DNA of 64,000 nt from Piezodorus guildinii (Eukaryota; Arthropoda; Insecta; Hemiptera; Pentatomidae): contig CM041292.1 of assembly GCA_023052935.1 (NCBI GenBank), positions 137,034,951-137,098,950 of the forward strand, written 5' to 3'. The position numbers were made by a program, and so were the translations under genes. The notes under the pieces were generated by a model. The model was not told the DNA's origin, made no database searches, and was given only the letters and a program-made list of their open reading frames with translations. Position 1 is the first letter of the stretch. The number at the start of each line of letters is the position of its first letter. Of the stretch, positions 10,843 to 22,379 are shown one piece after another.

Positions 10843-11834
10843 CTAAGCATAATAGGATATATTAAAAATAACAAAAATTTGGCCATTTTACATTTCCATG
10901 CTCTATATGCATCCACAGGCATAAGCTAAATGACAATTTCTAGTTATCTACTCGGTCGGTTGATACATATCGTTAGTAAACATTAAGCACAGGAAATAAT
11001 TTTGATTTTAGTGGTGTATTGATTATGATGATAAAATGTTGAAGGCGTTGAAATAATGCTAATAAAACATTATAGCCCATAGGAAGAAAAATTAAAATCC
11101 AAGAGTGATGGTGGCTTTAAATTTATTATAGGTGATAAGATAAAGGGGAGAGGTGGAAAGTATTTAAGTTTCAGGGTGAATGGGGCTTTAGGGAGTGGTA
11201 ACTTCGTGATCTCCTACCTACTTAGGGGACATTATAACCATTAATAAAAGTTGAAAGAAAAAATCTAAAGAGCGAGAAAAAAAAGAGGTAAAAATAGATC
11301 TTGGAAGTGGATAATGGAAACTTGGAAAGGAAGAGTTTTGAAAAAAAAAATCATTACGTGATTCTTTTAAAGGGATTAAAAAAGTTGGGAATCCCTGATT
11401 TTGAGTTTATTTTTACATTGATATCATGTTACATTTTTTAACCCTGTATTATTTAGATCACCGTTCCTCTGAGTTATGAATTCCCAAAGGTAGTTTTGAA
11501 TTAAAAATTCAATTAACAGCTAAACCCGTTTAAGAAGGAAAATAAAACTTACAATCTAAATTTACATATTTAACATAAATTGAGCATCTAATTACTGATA
11601 ATACTTTCTGAAAATACTTTAATTAAGAAAATTAATTATTTTTTATTTCTCCATAATTGTAGAATTAATATGTAGCAGATCGTATTCTCTTTAAAAAGTA
11701 ATTTAATTTGTTCGTAATATACAATAATTTATTTAATTATCTTGGCGTAGATCAATTGATGCACACTGAAAACATTTCAGGTAATTTAATGTAATTTTAT
11801 TCACAGCAGAGTTGATTTGTATGATGTTTTTTTT
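10843..11834. other. No gene recognised; purine-rich patch
   Basis: Unassigned. The stretch 11130-11350 is purine-rich on the plus strand. No protein similarity was seen. Confidence 0.45.
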
Positions 11835-12235
11835 TTTAATTTTGATTCAAATCTCTCATAATGAAAAAAAAGCTAAATACCTAATCGGGCAACACACGAC
11901 TTTCACTTATCTCGACTATAAAAATAAATTTAAGAACTATTAAATAAAGTTAAATAAAAACAAAAAGTTAAGTTAATTTAAATAAAAAGTTTATTCAGTT
12001 CACTTGAAATATATGTGATTAACAAATATAGCAATATCAGATTGTTACGTGTAATTATCAGTAATAATTGTATATTCTAGTTGTCACTTTACAACTTTGT
12101 ATATAAGATAATATTTTTTCTATAATGTTTAGCTTTGCAACGGTATATTACCTATTTGGCTGTTCTTATGTTCAAAAACCATTAACATATATAAACCATA
12201 AATTCCAAAACCATACATCCAAAAAAAAATATATG
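11835..12235. repeat. Old interspersed repeat X, copy 2 left part
   Basis: Aligns with 8825-9120 (CGGGCAACACACGAC, ATTAAATAAAGTTAAAT, ACAACTTTGTATATAAGA, TTTAGCTTTGCAACGG, CTTATGTTC). The matching right part resumes at 14130, so a Jockey-like fragment interrupts this copy. Confidence 0.6.
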
Positions 12236-12746
12236 AATGCTCGTGGATGGCAGCCCTCAGATTTCTTCACCTAGGGGTGCAAAGACGTTACCCCCAAAAT
12301 TGGTGTTTTGCGTTAAAATCGCCGCCTGCTATAAAGCAACGCCCTAAGTTTTGAAAATAATTGCGAAACGCCGAAGATATCAGAACGTATCTTGAAGGAC
12401 AGTACACCGAAGCTATACTTATCACGTGGTGTTTTGTGTGTAGTGTAATGCCAGTGGTTTGGATGTCAGGTGCAGTTGGTAAGTGTAAAAGGTTATTTTT
12501 GAGTGGTGTCTTAATGAGGATAGCAGTCCCGCCGTGTGCTGTGTTGTCCGGATGGTCTGTTCTGTATGTCAAGTAACCTGAAATACCAAATTTTGATCGT
12601 GGTGTAAGGTGTGTTTCTGTGATCAGTGCAATGTCAATACGTTTTTCATGTAAGTATATGTCCAATTCTGTCCTATGTTGTAGTAGTCCGTTCGCGTTCC
12701 AAAGAAAGATGGACAAAGAGCCCCCAGTCAGCTGATTACGGGCCAT
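12236..12746 (-). pseudogene. Jockey-like ORF2 N-terminus: AP-type endonuclease, 3' truncated
   Basis: On the minus strand the ORF starts with ATG at 12746 and reads 152 codons to 12288. It is the apurinic-like endonuclease that nicks target DNA for LINE insertion. The sequence shows 'WNANG' near residues 17-21 (active-site Asn), 'ITETHLT' near residues 41-47 (catalytic Glu), and 'GGDFNAKHQFWG' at the end. A frameshift follows, after which 'TPRGRNL' continues the family pattern before the similarity stops near 12236. The later SDH motif and the whole reverse transcriptase are missing. Its start overlaps the upstream ORF1 stop by 11 bases, so reinitiation was probably used. Confidence 0.8.
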
Positions 12747-14000
12747 TAGGAGGGCAAATGGCTTGTGTTACCTGTGCGAGCTGCTGTAGAAGGCTAAAAG
12801 GAGGCTGGATAAGATTACTCAGACCTCTTAGTAGTTGGTGCAATTGTGGTGGAATATAATCAGTTGAAGTTGGCTGCTGAATACTTTCCCGCCTCATACC
12901 TTCTGTAAATTGGTTTGACTGTAGTCCCGAGGATGTAGCTTGTTTCACTGCTATTTGGTGACGAGCTGATATCTGCTGCTGCACGGGAGCTTGCCGTTGA
13001 GATGATTGTTGCTGCTGCTGTTGCATCTGATGAAAACTGCTTGGAAGGATTGATTTCGAAAGATTGGGTTATTCTTTTGGATTTAAAGGAGGAGGTGGAA
13101 TACGTTGTTGTTGATGGCTCCTCATATTTCTTTGTGATCTCAAATCCTTCAGTGTTTAGCACCCACGATAGTTTGCGGGATGTTCATCTTGGCAATTCGC
13201 TGGCGTATCTCGGGTTTTGGTGCATGAAAAACTTTCAGGCCCTTGTCCACACCTTACGCAGCGTAGTGCGTGGTTGGGAGGATTCTTTTCTTTCTCGTTT
13301 CCTCTAGGACTACCTTTGTATAGAAAATTGTTTTTATATCGAAAATCTTTTCATTGAATGAATGTTTAGTTATATCAATAAAAAACATTGGTGTTGGCCG
13401 CTTAAACCGTGATATTACGTTGGTAATTGCTACGGTCTGGTATCCGTGGTTTTCAAGATCTTTTTTTATCTCTTCAACGGGTGTTTTGTGGTGTAGACCT
13501 TTAATGACTATTCTTGGATATTTGTCATCAGGGAGCTGATATGCATGGAATTCAGCTCCGCTGTTTTTAAGACAACTAACAAGTTTTCTGTAGTCATCTG
13601 GAGTTTGAGGATATACTGTTACTCCTTTATAAGTTGTGTTCAGTAAAAAAGAATTAGGGCTAGTGTTAGTTTGAAGATAAACAGCCAAAGCTGCATAATT
13701 TTGTACATCAGTAACAAAAATAGGAGGTGGTTTGGAGTTAGATGATGATGAATTACTTTACTCTTCATTAACACTAGAAAACACTGCAAAACTATTACTA
13801 GTGGGTACCTCTGATTCCGTGCGCTGTTGTTTCCGAGGATCCCTGTCTGCTACGCTGTTTCTTTTTCTTCCTGTCACAACTTCCCAGGCACTAGAATTGT
13901 CCGTAACACCTGATTCCACACGATCAGCTTCGTCCATGTTGGCGGCTAATTCCGCCTCGTTTAACTTTTTCACTCCCAACCTTTCGTTTCGGTGGGATAT
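12736..14000 (-). pseudogene. Jockey-like ORF1 (gag-like nucleic-acid-binding protein)
   Basis: ORF1 proteins coat LINE RNA. The minus strand from about 13979 gives an N-terminal stretch beginning 'MGVKKLNEAELAANMDEAD', a stop near 13758, then 13688-13254 with 'VTVYPQTPDDYRKLVSCL', 'AEFHAYQLP' and 'GYQTVAITNVI'. This is the PRE_C2HC region that precedes zinc knuckles in Jockey-type gag. The zinc knuckles themselves are degraded around 13250-13165 ('VRCGQGPESFSC', 'CQDEHPANYRGC'). A Gln-rich C-terminal tail (a run of Gln around 13005-13026) ends at the TAA at 12736-12738. Several frameshifts make it non-functional. The parallel region of the 56-57 kb element confirms the identification. Confidence 0.8.
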
Positions 14001-14129
14001 TTAATCGAAAACTGCTCCGAAATCCAATGATATTTACGTAAATGAGAGGTATAAAGAAAATTAAAATTAAATATGAAGAAAATTAAATCCAAATAAATTG
14101 TACATCGATAAGTATAAAATGGTGCGAAA

Positions 14130-14384
14130 TGCATGGTACGAGTATAAAGTAGCACTCTCGGTCAGCCGATTTTAGAGAAAAAGTAGCTTTAACATCTCGT
14201 TGTCTTAAAAATGAAATTTCAGTTTTGTTCGACTTTTAATTAATTTTTAATAATTAATTTTTTTTATGCTAGACTTAACACACACTGGCCATTTTACGGT
14301 ACTTAGTTATTTGGACTAAGGGGACCTTAAAGCGTGTATTACCATTGAAAACTGGAATTCTAAAATTGTCCCTTACTATATATT
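14130..14384. repeat. Old interspersed repeat X, copy 2 right part
   Basis: Aligns with about 9385-9610: TATAAAGTAGCACTCTCGG, the CAGCCGATTTT word, ATGAAATTTCAGTTTTG, and TTATTTGGACTAAGGGGACC. It carries the target site of the next element. Confidence 0.6.
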
Positions 14385-14392
14385 ATATAGGT

Positions 14393-14397
<5 letters not shown>
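14385..14397. repeat. Target-site duplication, left copy
   Basis: ATATAGGTAAGGT, identical to 16791-16803, immediately next to the T-run that is the minus-strand poly(A). Confidence 0.85.
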
Positions 14398-14429
<32 letters not shown>

Positions 14430-16790
14430 ATTTTATTGATATTTACAACTGTACATACAATATATACAACAAGTAAATGGGCTAATTGACACTTATGGGC
14501 TTGTGATGTCTTGTGAAGAAACTACCCAGTGGTAGCACTTCAAAGTCAATTTAGTTAAAGTAGGTCTCGAGGCCATCGTCTTTTCAATCGCCTCGGAGGG
14601 TTGTCAGGAATAGATGGGAATGATAAGTTGCGTACAAGAAGATTCGTGTGGGTTGGGAGTTTGGAATGAAAAGAGGCGTATCTGTTTCGGGCTAGTTCTG
14701 CGACAAATGGGATATTTAGGTCATTATGGATGATTTTATTCGTAACAAAATAAGGAGCATTTAGGATTTTGCGAAGGATTTTGGATTGTAAGGATTGAAA
14801 ACAAGAGGAATTAGATGGTTTAGTAGAGCCCCAAAGCTCGATTCAATATGTCCAGATGGGTCTGATGATGGTAACATAAATGAGCTTTTTGTAATAAATT
14901 GGAAGTTTTTAACGTTTGTCTAGTAAGTGTTGTAGTAATCGGTATCTACGGGCAGTTTCTTGTCGTTTAAGTGGCGTATGGGGATTCCATGTAAGACGAT
15001 TGTTAAGATGGAGTCCTAGGGAACGGATTTGTTCAACAGGTATGAGTGGGGTATTATTAAAGGATACAGTGGGGCAGGAAGTCATCGGTTTGCGACGAAG
15101 GGTAAAGGTAATTTGGTGGGATTTGTTATGGTTTATTTTAATCCTCTAGTTCTGACACCATTCCTCAATGGCTGTGATGTGAGACTGAAGGGTTCGGGAT
15201 GCAGCGGATGGATCATTATGTACAGATAACACACAAGTGTCATCCGCATAAGTTGTGATGACAGTGGATAGATGGAGTGGAATATCAGCTGTATATACCG
15301 TATAAAGGATGGGACTTAAGATACTACCCTGAGGTACACCTGCAGACTGAGAAAATATGGAGGAGTAGGAAAGGTTATGATTTACTTTGAAGGTTCTATT
15401 AGTGAGGTAGGAACGGATTATCAAGTAGTATGTTGCGGGAAGGAATTGACGGAGTTTATAAAGGAGTTCTGGGTGCCAGACTCGGTCGAATGCTTGTTCC
15501 ACGTCGAGAAAAGCACCCGTGCAATACATTCCGCGCTCCAATGGGGAGGATATAACATCCACCACACGATGGCATTGGTGAATTGTAGAGTGGGATGTCC
15601 GAAATCCAAACTGGTGGTCAGGAATTATGTGGTTCATTTCTACGATCGGGTAAAGGCGGTTCAAAATGAGTTTGTCAAGGATTTTGCCCATGAAGGGCAA
15701 AAGGGAAATCGCACGGTATGAGGATGGATGTTCAGGAGGCTTTTGAGGTTTTGGGATCATTTTGATTATTGACAGTTTCCAAGGTTCAGGGAAATAGGTG
15801 GTTCGGAGTGTAGCATTGAATATGTAAGTGAGGTAGAGGATTGCTTTTCGAGGTAAGCGTTTCAGGATGTAGGATGTGATGAGATCATGACCAAGAGCTT
15901 TTTTAATACGTAATTGGTGGATAATGTTAATTATTTCAGAAGGAAGAAAGGCTTTAGGAGGAGGGGACATTTGGAGTGGAATAGCTAGTTCTGCTTCAAT
16001 ATGGTCAATATGGGTTGGATTGAGGATTTCAGGATGTGGATTAAAAATTTTGTAAAGATGTTCACCAAATATTTGAGTTTTTTCTTCATCTGATCGAGAC
16101 CAGAAGATTCGGTAAGGAGTGGGTGATTAAAGGTTTTAAACTTGAGCAAATTTTTGGTAATTGTCCATAAAGATTTGTCAGTAGGTCTTAGGTTTTCTGT
16201 GAAGTTCTGAAAAGTTTGTATTTTGAATTTTTTAATTTCTGTTTTGAGTTTGTTAGTTAGATGAGTATAGTATGCTTTGTCGGACGGGTATCTGGACCTA
16301 TGCCCCTTAGCCCTTGCTCGCCGTTTCTCTGCTCATAATTTTCGGATATGATGTGGTAAGTTAGTGTCGCGGGAATAATTATTTTTGGGATGAGATGAGT
16401 TGTTGTTAAGTGCAATACCTATTGTTCTTGTTAGTTTTTCGATTGCAGAGTTAATTTGTTGTTCTGTTTTTAGTGGAATCTTTAAGTCGAGTTCGTTTTC
16501 TAGATCAGAGCGAAAGTTGTCCCAATCAACATGTCCTGTAATTAATGAAGGAGGGAAGGATTTAGGAATAGGGTTTGAGTGCAGGAGAAGCAGAACTGGG
16601 CTATGGTCTGAGGAGAGGTCTTCTAAGGATGTTATTGTAGATTGAAAGGTGGGAATTTGGGAATTTGGGATGTGACGAATATGTCAAGAATATCAGGGCG
16701 CTTTTTTATAGACGTAGGCCAGTATGTAGGATCTTTGGGTGATAAGACGGAATAGCTGTTGGAAGTGGTGATTTGGGAGAGAATCCTGCC
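14398..16790 (-). mobile_element. Jockey-like LINE, 5'-truncated, with poly(A) and TSD
   Basis: A copy of about 2.4 kb on the minus strand. Its 3' end is a 28-base T-run (plus strand) preceded by an AATAAA-type signal within CAATAAAATATTT. Its 5' end falls inside the endonuclease ('GRILSQ' at the very start, then 'PTYWPTS', 'RPDILDIF'). Identical 13-bp repeats flank it. It includes the endonuclease tail, a linker, the reverse transcriptase and the C-terminal 'ELWGSTKPSNSS..' block seen in four other fragments. The 5' truncation with poly(A) and TSD is the classic product of target-primed reverse transcription. Confidence 0.92.
14430..15970 (-). pseudogene. Jockey-like reverse transcriptase, C-terminal half of ORF2
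   Basis: The enzyme copies LINE RNA into DNA at the nicked target. The longest open stretch is 15970-15146 (274 codons from an internal Met; true coding begins upstream). In order: 'KALGHDLIT', 'SSYRAISLLPFMGKILDKL', 'HQFGFRTSHST', 'FLDVEQAFDRVW' (motif A, catalytic Asp), 'AGVPQGSILSPILY' (motif B) and 'TTYADDTCVL' (motif C, catalytic Asp pair, about residue 240). A TAG after 'EEWCQN' interrupts the frame, but the same frame continues with 'RIKIN', so a single point mutation made the stop. The thumb and C-terminal domain continue to about 14600 with further lesions. There is no CCHC knuckle here. Confidence 0.88.
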
Positions 16791-16803
16791 ATATAGGTAA
16801 GGT
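16791..16803. repeat. Target-site duplication, right copy
   Basis: ATATAGGTAAGGT, partner of 14385-14397. Confidence 0.85.
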
Positions 16804-17879
16804 AAAATAAAAATTAAGGTAATCAATAAATTATTAAGTAGATATTGTTATATATTGATATTTTTCATATTATTATTTGCGCATTAAAGAATTTAATTTT
16901 AAATATATTTTTAACCTTAGCATAAGAAAGAAAGAAAATTATATACTAGTAAGAGAAATAAATGAAGTTATGAGTAAACAATAAATAATATAAATTAAAT
17001 ACTACAAACAAAGGAAAATGTATGTATAACATGTGCAGTGTGGATTGATGAGTATGCTGTATGAAGAGCACCTTGATGTAAAATATTTGGGTTATAAATT
17101 GAATATAAATTGAAAAATAACAATAAATTATTAAAAGCCTTGAATTTCAATATACGAAATCTACTAAACTTACCATATAAAAAGCAAGATATAATATAAA
17201 ATTACCTTTATTAGTAAAAGGCAAGACAATTTTTTAAAAATTAATTATTGATAAAAGTCTGATATTGTTGTGTAGAGACTTAGCAGAACCAATAGACAAA
17301 TACCTTTTAGGGTTATACATGAATAACATGGAATAATGATTAAAATATTATACAATTTCACGGAATACTTAAAAGACCACCCCATAGATATAATAGGTTT
17401 ATTAATTTTGTTGTTTCTTCTTAAGATTTGATTGATATTTCAACAGTGTAACAAAATAGCTTCGTCTATTTTGGAAAGTCAAAACGCGTTTGTGTTAGTT
17501 TGATTAATATTGCTTGGCGATTTATATAAATATTTACTAACCACATTTACAAGGCTGGCCGCTCGAAGGGTTATGTAAATTTGTGAATTCTGGAGAATTA
17601 CCGAGCTGTGGTGCAGCCAATTCCCCTTATCGGTTTAGTAAAACAAGCAACAAGGCTATATTTCATGCATCAGGAGTGTTTCAACACTATTTACTTTGGG
17701 ATACCGCTATCGTAATCAGTTTTTCCTCATAAGAAATTTTAAGATTTCTGAACCGCAATCATAAAGTCTTCAGGCACCATCAAAGGCAATATTTATTGGA
17801 AGGCAACATTTATGTTACTTAATATTACATTACGAATGGTTCACTATTAATTAGTTTGGGATGTGCGATAAATCAAAAT
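16804..17879. other. No gene recognised
   Basis: AT-rich. The stretch 17545-17640 is less AT-rich and unique (words CTGGCCGCTCGAAGG and GAGCTGTGGTGCAGCC). No coding potential was recognised. Confidence 0.4.
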
Positions 17880-18420
17880 ATTATCCGTGCTATTCAACGA
17901 TCGTTATAGTTACGTAAATAAGTTAAATACTACTTACCAAAACTTTTAAAAAGCTACAAATGATTACACAATGGTTTATTACTTACAAATAACAATATTA
18001 GGGTTTAACTGTTTATATAGCTGTTGATAGGGAATTAATAATATGAAAAACACTAATTCAAAAGATTATGGCATATCACTACTGCTGAATTCAAAACGCT
18101 ATATCTCCGCTAGTTCTTAACCAATTTCAATGCTTCTTTTTTCATTTTGTAGAAAATTTAATTATCTATCGAATTGGTATTTATTTATTTATTAATTCGG
18201 AGAGACGGATTCCAGAACACCTTACATTTTTTCTTTATCATTAATAACAACCGAGTTATCAGGGAATCATGTTTTATTTTAGTTGTGGCTTGACCATATT
18301 ATGTGATTTAAATTTTTTTATTTTGTTCTTCGTGATGTCTTGATCTCTAAAATCAACGACAATTATAGTTGCATAGAATAAGTTTAATGCTACTAACCAA
18401 AACTTTAAAGAAAAATCGCT
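17880..18420. repeat. Interspersed repeat Y, copy 1
   Basis: Shares ordered blocks with 43415-43620: GCTACAAATGATTACACAATGG versus its diverged counterpart, AACTGTTTATA..GCTG, and a TTTCTTTATC..AACCGAG block near 18230-18260. A second internal partial copy (ACCAAAACTTT..AAAGAAAAATCGCTAAAG) lies near 18395, repeating 17938-17958. It has no coding capacity and its class is unknown. Confidence 0.5.
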
Positions 18421-18500
18421 AAAGATAGATTATGGTTATCTAAAGTTAAACATAAAATGACATCATTGGATGCTATAATCATGTTGGGAAAAACTAATCC

Positions 18501-18781
18501 TCCTGTACCTCAACAATCATTGATGGGTGCAGTACATTTAGACATTCACTATTGTTTTGGGCAAACGACAGTGCATTGAGGTCATATGACTGCGACCATG
18601 CTTAGCCGCTGCGCTTTTCTCCCTATTTACGGTTGCTCACTTTATAGAGGCTGCGTCTGCTCAAAATGGTCAGAGTCAACATACGGCCAAAATAACAGAA
18701 CTATATGGCCACAGCCGGAAATTAAAGCTGAAACCTGGAAAACAGTCGACTAGTGCTCTATCCACTAGACGACTCAGATCC
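18501..18781 (-). mobile_element. SINE family A, copy 2 (diverged)
   Basis: Retains TCACTTTATAGAGGCTG, the GGGCAAACGACAGTGCA block and the A-box complement CTATCCACTAGACGAC near 18758-18773. The B box is degraded (AAACCTGG). It is the most diverged of the four copies. Confidence 0.7.
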
Positions 18782-19129
18782 TAATTTTAATATAATAGTA
18801 ATAATTTAACAAATAAAAAATAATTTAATTATTCATTATTGTAAATAACGAATACATTTAAGATATCTTTTATACATTTTTTATGGGATAAATGTTTAAA
18901 ATTCGAAAAAGTTCTAAGAAAGACTTCTCTAGGTTTTATCTACAATATATTCATTATTAGGAAGCGTTACACTCGAATTTTAACTGTGTTATACGATTTA
19001 CAACTCCCATCGATAAAAAAAAATACACGTACTGGCTGGTAAAAGAACTTTGTTTTCTCAATTCTAATTGCGACAACCCAATCATTCAAATCATAGGTGG
19101 CTATGACTAGAAAAAAATAATAATAATAA
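18782..19129. other. AT-rich DNA without recognised gene
   Basis: Nothing recognised. Confidence 0.5.
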
Positions 19130-19428
19130 CCTATATCTCTACATCCCATGAAAGGCTCTGTTTATATAGAGATTTGAACTGTTTCTGGGCAAACGGCCAT
19201 GCAATGAGGTTATTAAACCAAGATCACACAAAGACGCCATGTTTTTCTAACTTTTTTGGGTACTCACTTTATAGAGGTTGGGTCTGCACCAGAAGTGTTT
19301 TTATACCTTAGGGTTGACCTACATCTGAAATAACAGAATAAATAATATCCTGCCTCAGACGGGATTCCAATCCAGGATCCGGAGAACAGTAGACTAGTGC
19401 TCTATCCACTAGACCACGCCACTCCACT
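19130..19428 (-). mobile_element. SINE family A, copy 3
   Basis: On the minus strand: a tRNA-like head with TGGTCTAGTGGATAGAGC (A box) and GGATTGGAATCCC (mutated B box), then a body matching the 49.8 kb copy including TCACTTTATAGAGG, AACGGCCATGCAATGAGG and the 3' block GGGATGTAG. It ends next to TTATT repeats (AATAATAATA on the plus strand near 19117-19129), a plausible SINE tail. Confidence 0.82.
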
Positions 19429-22379
19429 GTGACGAGACTGCTATAAAACTTTACACACATAAACGTACAAATCACATATTACTTCATTATCTGTGAAATG
19501 TAATCATTTATTTGTGCCCATAAAACCAACAGTTTGTTATTTTTTATGTTAATTACCTGTCTTTATTTATCTTATATTAATTTATTTTATTTTAATTTAC
19601 CATAAATATATTTTATTGAGTAGGTTTTTTTAAAAAGGATTTTACTAGTTTCTGTTTAACTTGAGGCTGGCAGTAATTACCATCAACACTACTTGTAAAT
19701 TCTAATTAAGAGTAACTGTAATTGGTACTATACCACAGCATGTATAAATTCTACATATTGTGACCACATTTTGTGATAGTAAAAAGGTTTTTAAAAAATA
19801 AAAATAACAAACTAACGGGATGTTTTTATGTTTTCTATTGTAATAACAACACGGAACAGACCATACAGTACTCGCAATACTGAACTGTTGTGAAGGTTAA
19901 TCGGGTCTATATGATTTACACAAGTATGAAGGTTTTACTTTATAATAAACGTCACATCAGCAGTATGCTACACTATACATAATACTATAGGGTATAATCT
20001 TACAATTACCCAAATTCAAAATGGATCACTGGAACTCTTATTATATATATATTTTTACAATATCTACTGTATCACAGAATTAAATAATCAAACATTGTAA
20101 AATCAGAATAAGTTAACGAATGATAAACATGTCATATGATTCAAAAACATATGAATTAATAATTATCTCTCAAACTCCGTCGTTTCTGATAGTCATAAAT
20201 AGATGTTTTTAAAGGATTAATGAGAACAACACCATCCTTACTTTTAACGTGATATACAACGATGAACTACATTTCCAGCAATGTTTTCAAAATTAGAATT
20301 TGTTCGGAATTTTAAGGGTGTCCAGTCGTTTATTCATTATTTTTTATTTACAAATGAGTAATAAATTAAATTAGATGGAAAGTGGAAACGTAGCAACACA
20401 CAAATCAAGTAAGTATTGGCTAAAAATATTTGCCAGTCGTTATTAGCTGGCGTACAGAAGAAAAGATAAAATGTCCTATTATAATTTTTCATAGATTCTT
20501 TTTTATAAATAAAAAAGTTTTGTTTTAAATGATTAGCTCTAAGTTACTCTACTGAAATAAGTTCACTGAATTGATTCCTGGAATATATTGGTATGTGTTA
20601 TCGATAACATAGCTATTTAAATAACAAACTGTTAAGGACACAATAAATCATCAAGTTAAAACTAATAAATAATGAAATGATTATCTCTTAAAAGGCTGAG
20701 AACTTTCTTATATATGTTGGGAGGGCCAAAACTTAACAATAAAAAAGAGTCAAAAACTAAACCATCACAATAAACATTAAAAAAGTTCATCCTCACTCAT
20801 AATTATTCCATTTCCATCTAATGTATGAAATACTGATTCGAGTTGTGTATAATGATGAAAATAAAATGTGATGAATGATTGAAATACATTTTTAATCTCT
20901 TCTTAACCATTCACAAATCTTATTTTTAAGAGATATATGTGTGGGTATTATACATAGAATTAACATCATAATCCTATCTTTTCAAAATTTAAATTGATTA
21001 AAATATACAAAGTTCAAAAATAACCTATTAATCACCATTCTAAAAAGTATTTTGCAAGAGTGCTTTATTTCAACTTTTACCTTTCAAGTTTTATTAAAAA
21101 CGATACAGGGATAATTGTTTACTGATTATTTAATATTACAAATATTTCAAGAACTACTGATTTATAATTTTTACAGTATCAAAACTATCCAATTGAAATC
21201 CTCAGTCCACTCCCATTAAACTAGATAACGCCAATCTGATATTTACATTGCCACCCTCATAACTAAATCTTTTTATCATTCCTCTTGTATCCGCTCGGAG
21301 CCCTCTGGAATTCCCAACCTACTCATATTATCCATGCTTCTTCCTTTCTTCCATTCAAATCACCACCTTTTCCAACATCTTTTGTCATCCTAAACAAACG
21401 CACAATATATGTGAATTTGGAGTTCAATTACCCTATTGTAATTTAAGATTTAAATTATATTTAATCATCTTGCTTGTCCAAATACTCTTGTTGTCGAATA
21501 ATTAGTTTATTTTGGATCTCCTCAATCCTAGTGTTTTTTAGGAGATTTCTTTTTTTTTTTCTTTCTTTTTTTATTTTTATAATACTTTTTTTTGTACATA
21601 CATATAGGTTTTTTTGTATTTTTTAAAAATTATTTTCGTACGTGAGTCAATCCATTTGAAATCGTCCAGTTTTCATCAACTTTTAAAAAGATGCCTCTAA
21701 ATAATAAATACTGTAGGATTAAATTTAATGGCTGAGACTCAACTGGTTCAAGTATTATTAATTTGGTATGGCATCAAGTAGGTTGATAAGATGTGGGTAA
21801 AACTTCCAAGGTATTAATGTTTAATGTATTATATTTCGAGAACTAACTGGGCTTCAACCACAAAATTTTATCCTGCAGTACTTATTATATTGTATCTGTA
21901 TTAGTTTCATTAATTTTTATTCGGTCCCTTTTGAGATATTTCAGTATAAACTAACCTTCCTTGTTATAGCCCGCTATAAGTTCCGGTTGATTTAACTTTT
22001 CGTGACTAAAAGTATTTGCCAGAAAAAAAAAATTATTCACGGTTTTTTATTCATAAAGAAAGAATAGAGAATATCTTGTAAAAAAAAAAAATTAAAACCA
22101 AAAATGTTGAGAGGCAAGGCCTGGACGATTTCGAGTGGATTGACCCTCATTAGTAAATAAAAATTAATTTTATTGGTCTTTGTCTTTGTTGACCTTGTTG
22201 ACATAGTCCTAGAATAAAATTATTAAGATTGTAAAAAATAAATAAGTTTCCGTATTTATTCTTATGTTATTGACGGTATTAGTCACAGGGCCTTCCCATT
22301 TCCAAAGAAAATTAATATCTTCGAACAAATTTTCTTTCAGTAACATCGGTTAATTGCAGCTGTCATCTTAAGGCAAATA
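19429..22379. other. Long stretch without recognised gene or repeat
   Basis: About 3 kb of AT-rich unassigned sequence. A T-rich low-complexity patch lies at 21548-21590. No protein, TIR or tRNA-like signal was recognised. Confidence 0.45.

Noticed and set aside
12361..12859. Plus-strand frames over the endonuclease
   Set aside because: Shadows of the minus-strand ORF1/ORF2 junction.
13002..13307. Plus-strand open frame of 101 codons
   Set aside because: It is the antisense shadow of the Jockey-like ORF1 on the minus strand, which matches a known domain.
15377..15721. Plus-strand open frame of 114 codons
   Set aside because: Antisense shadow of the reverse transcriptase at 14430-15970.
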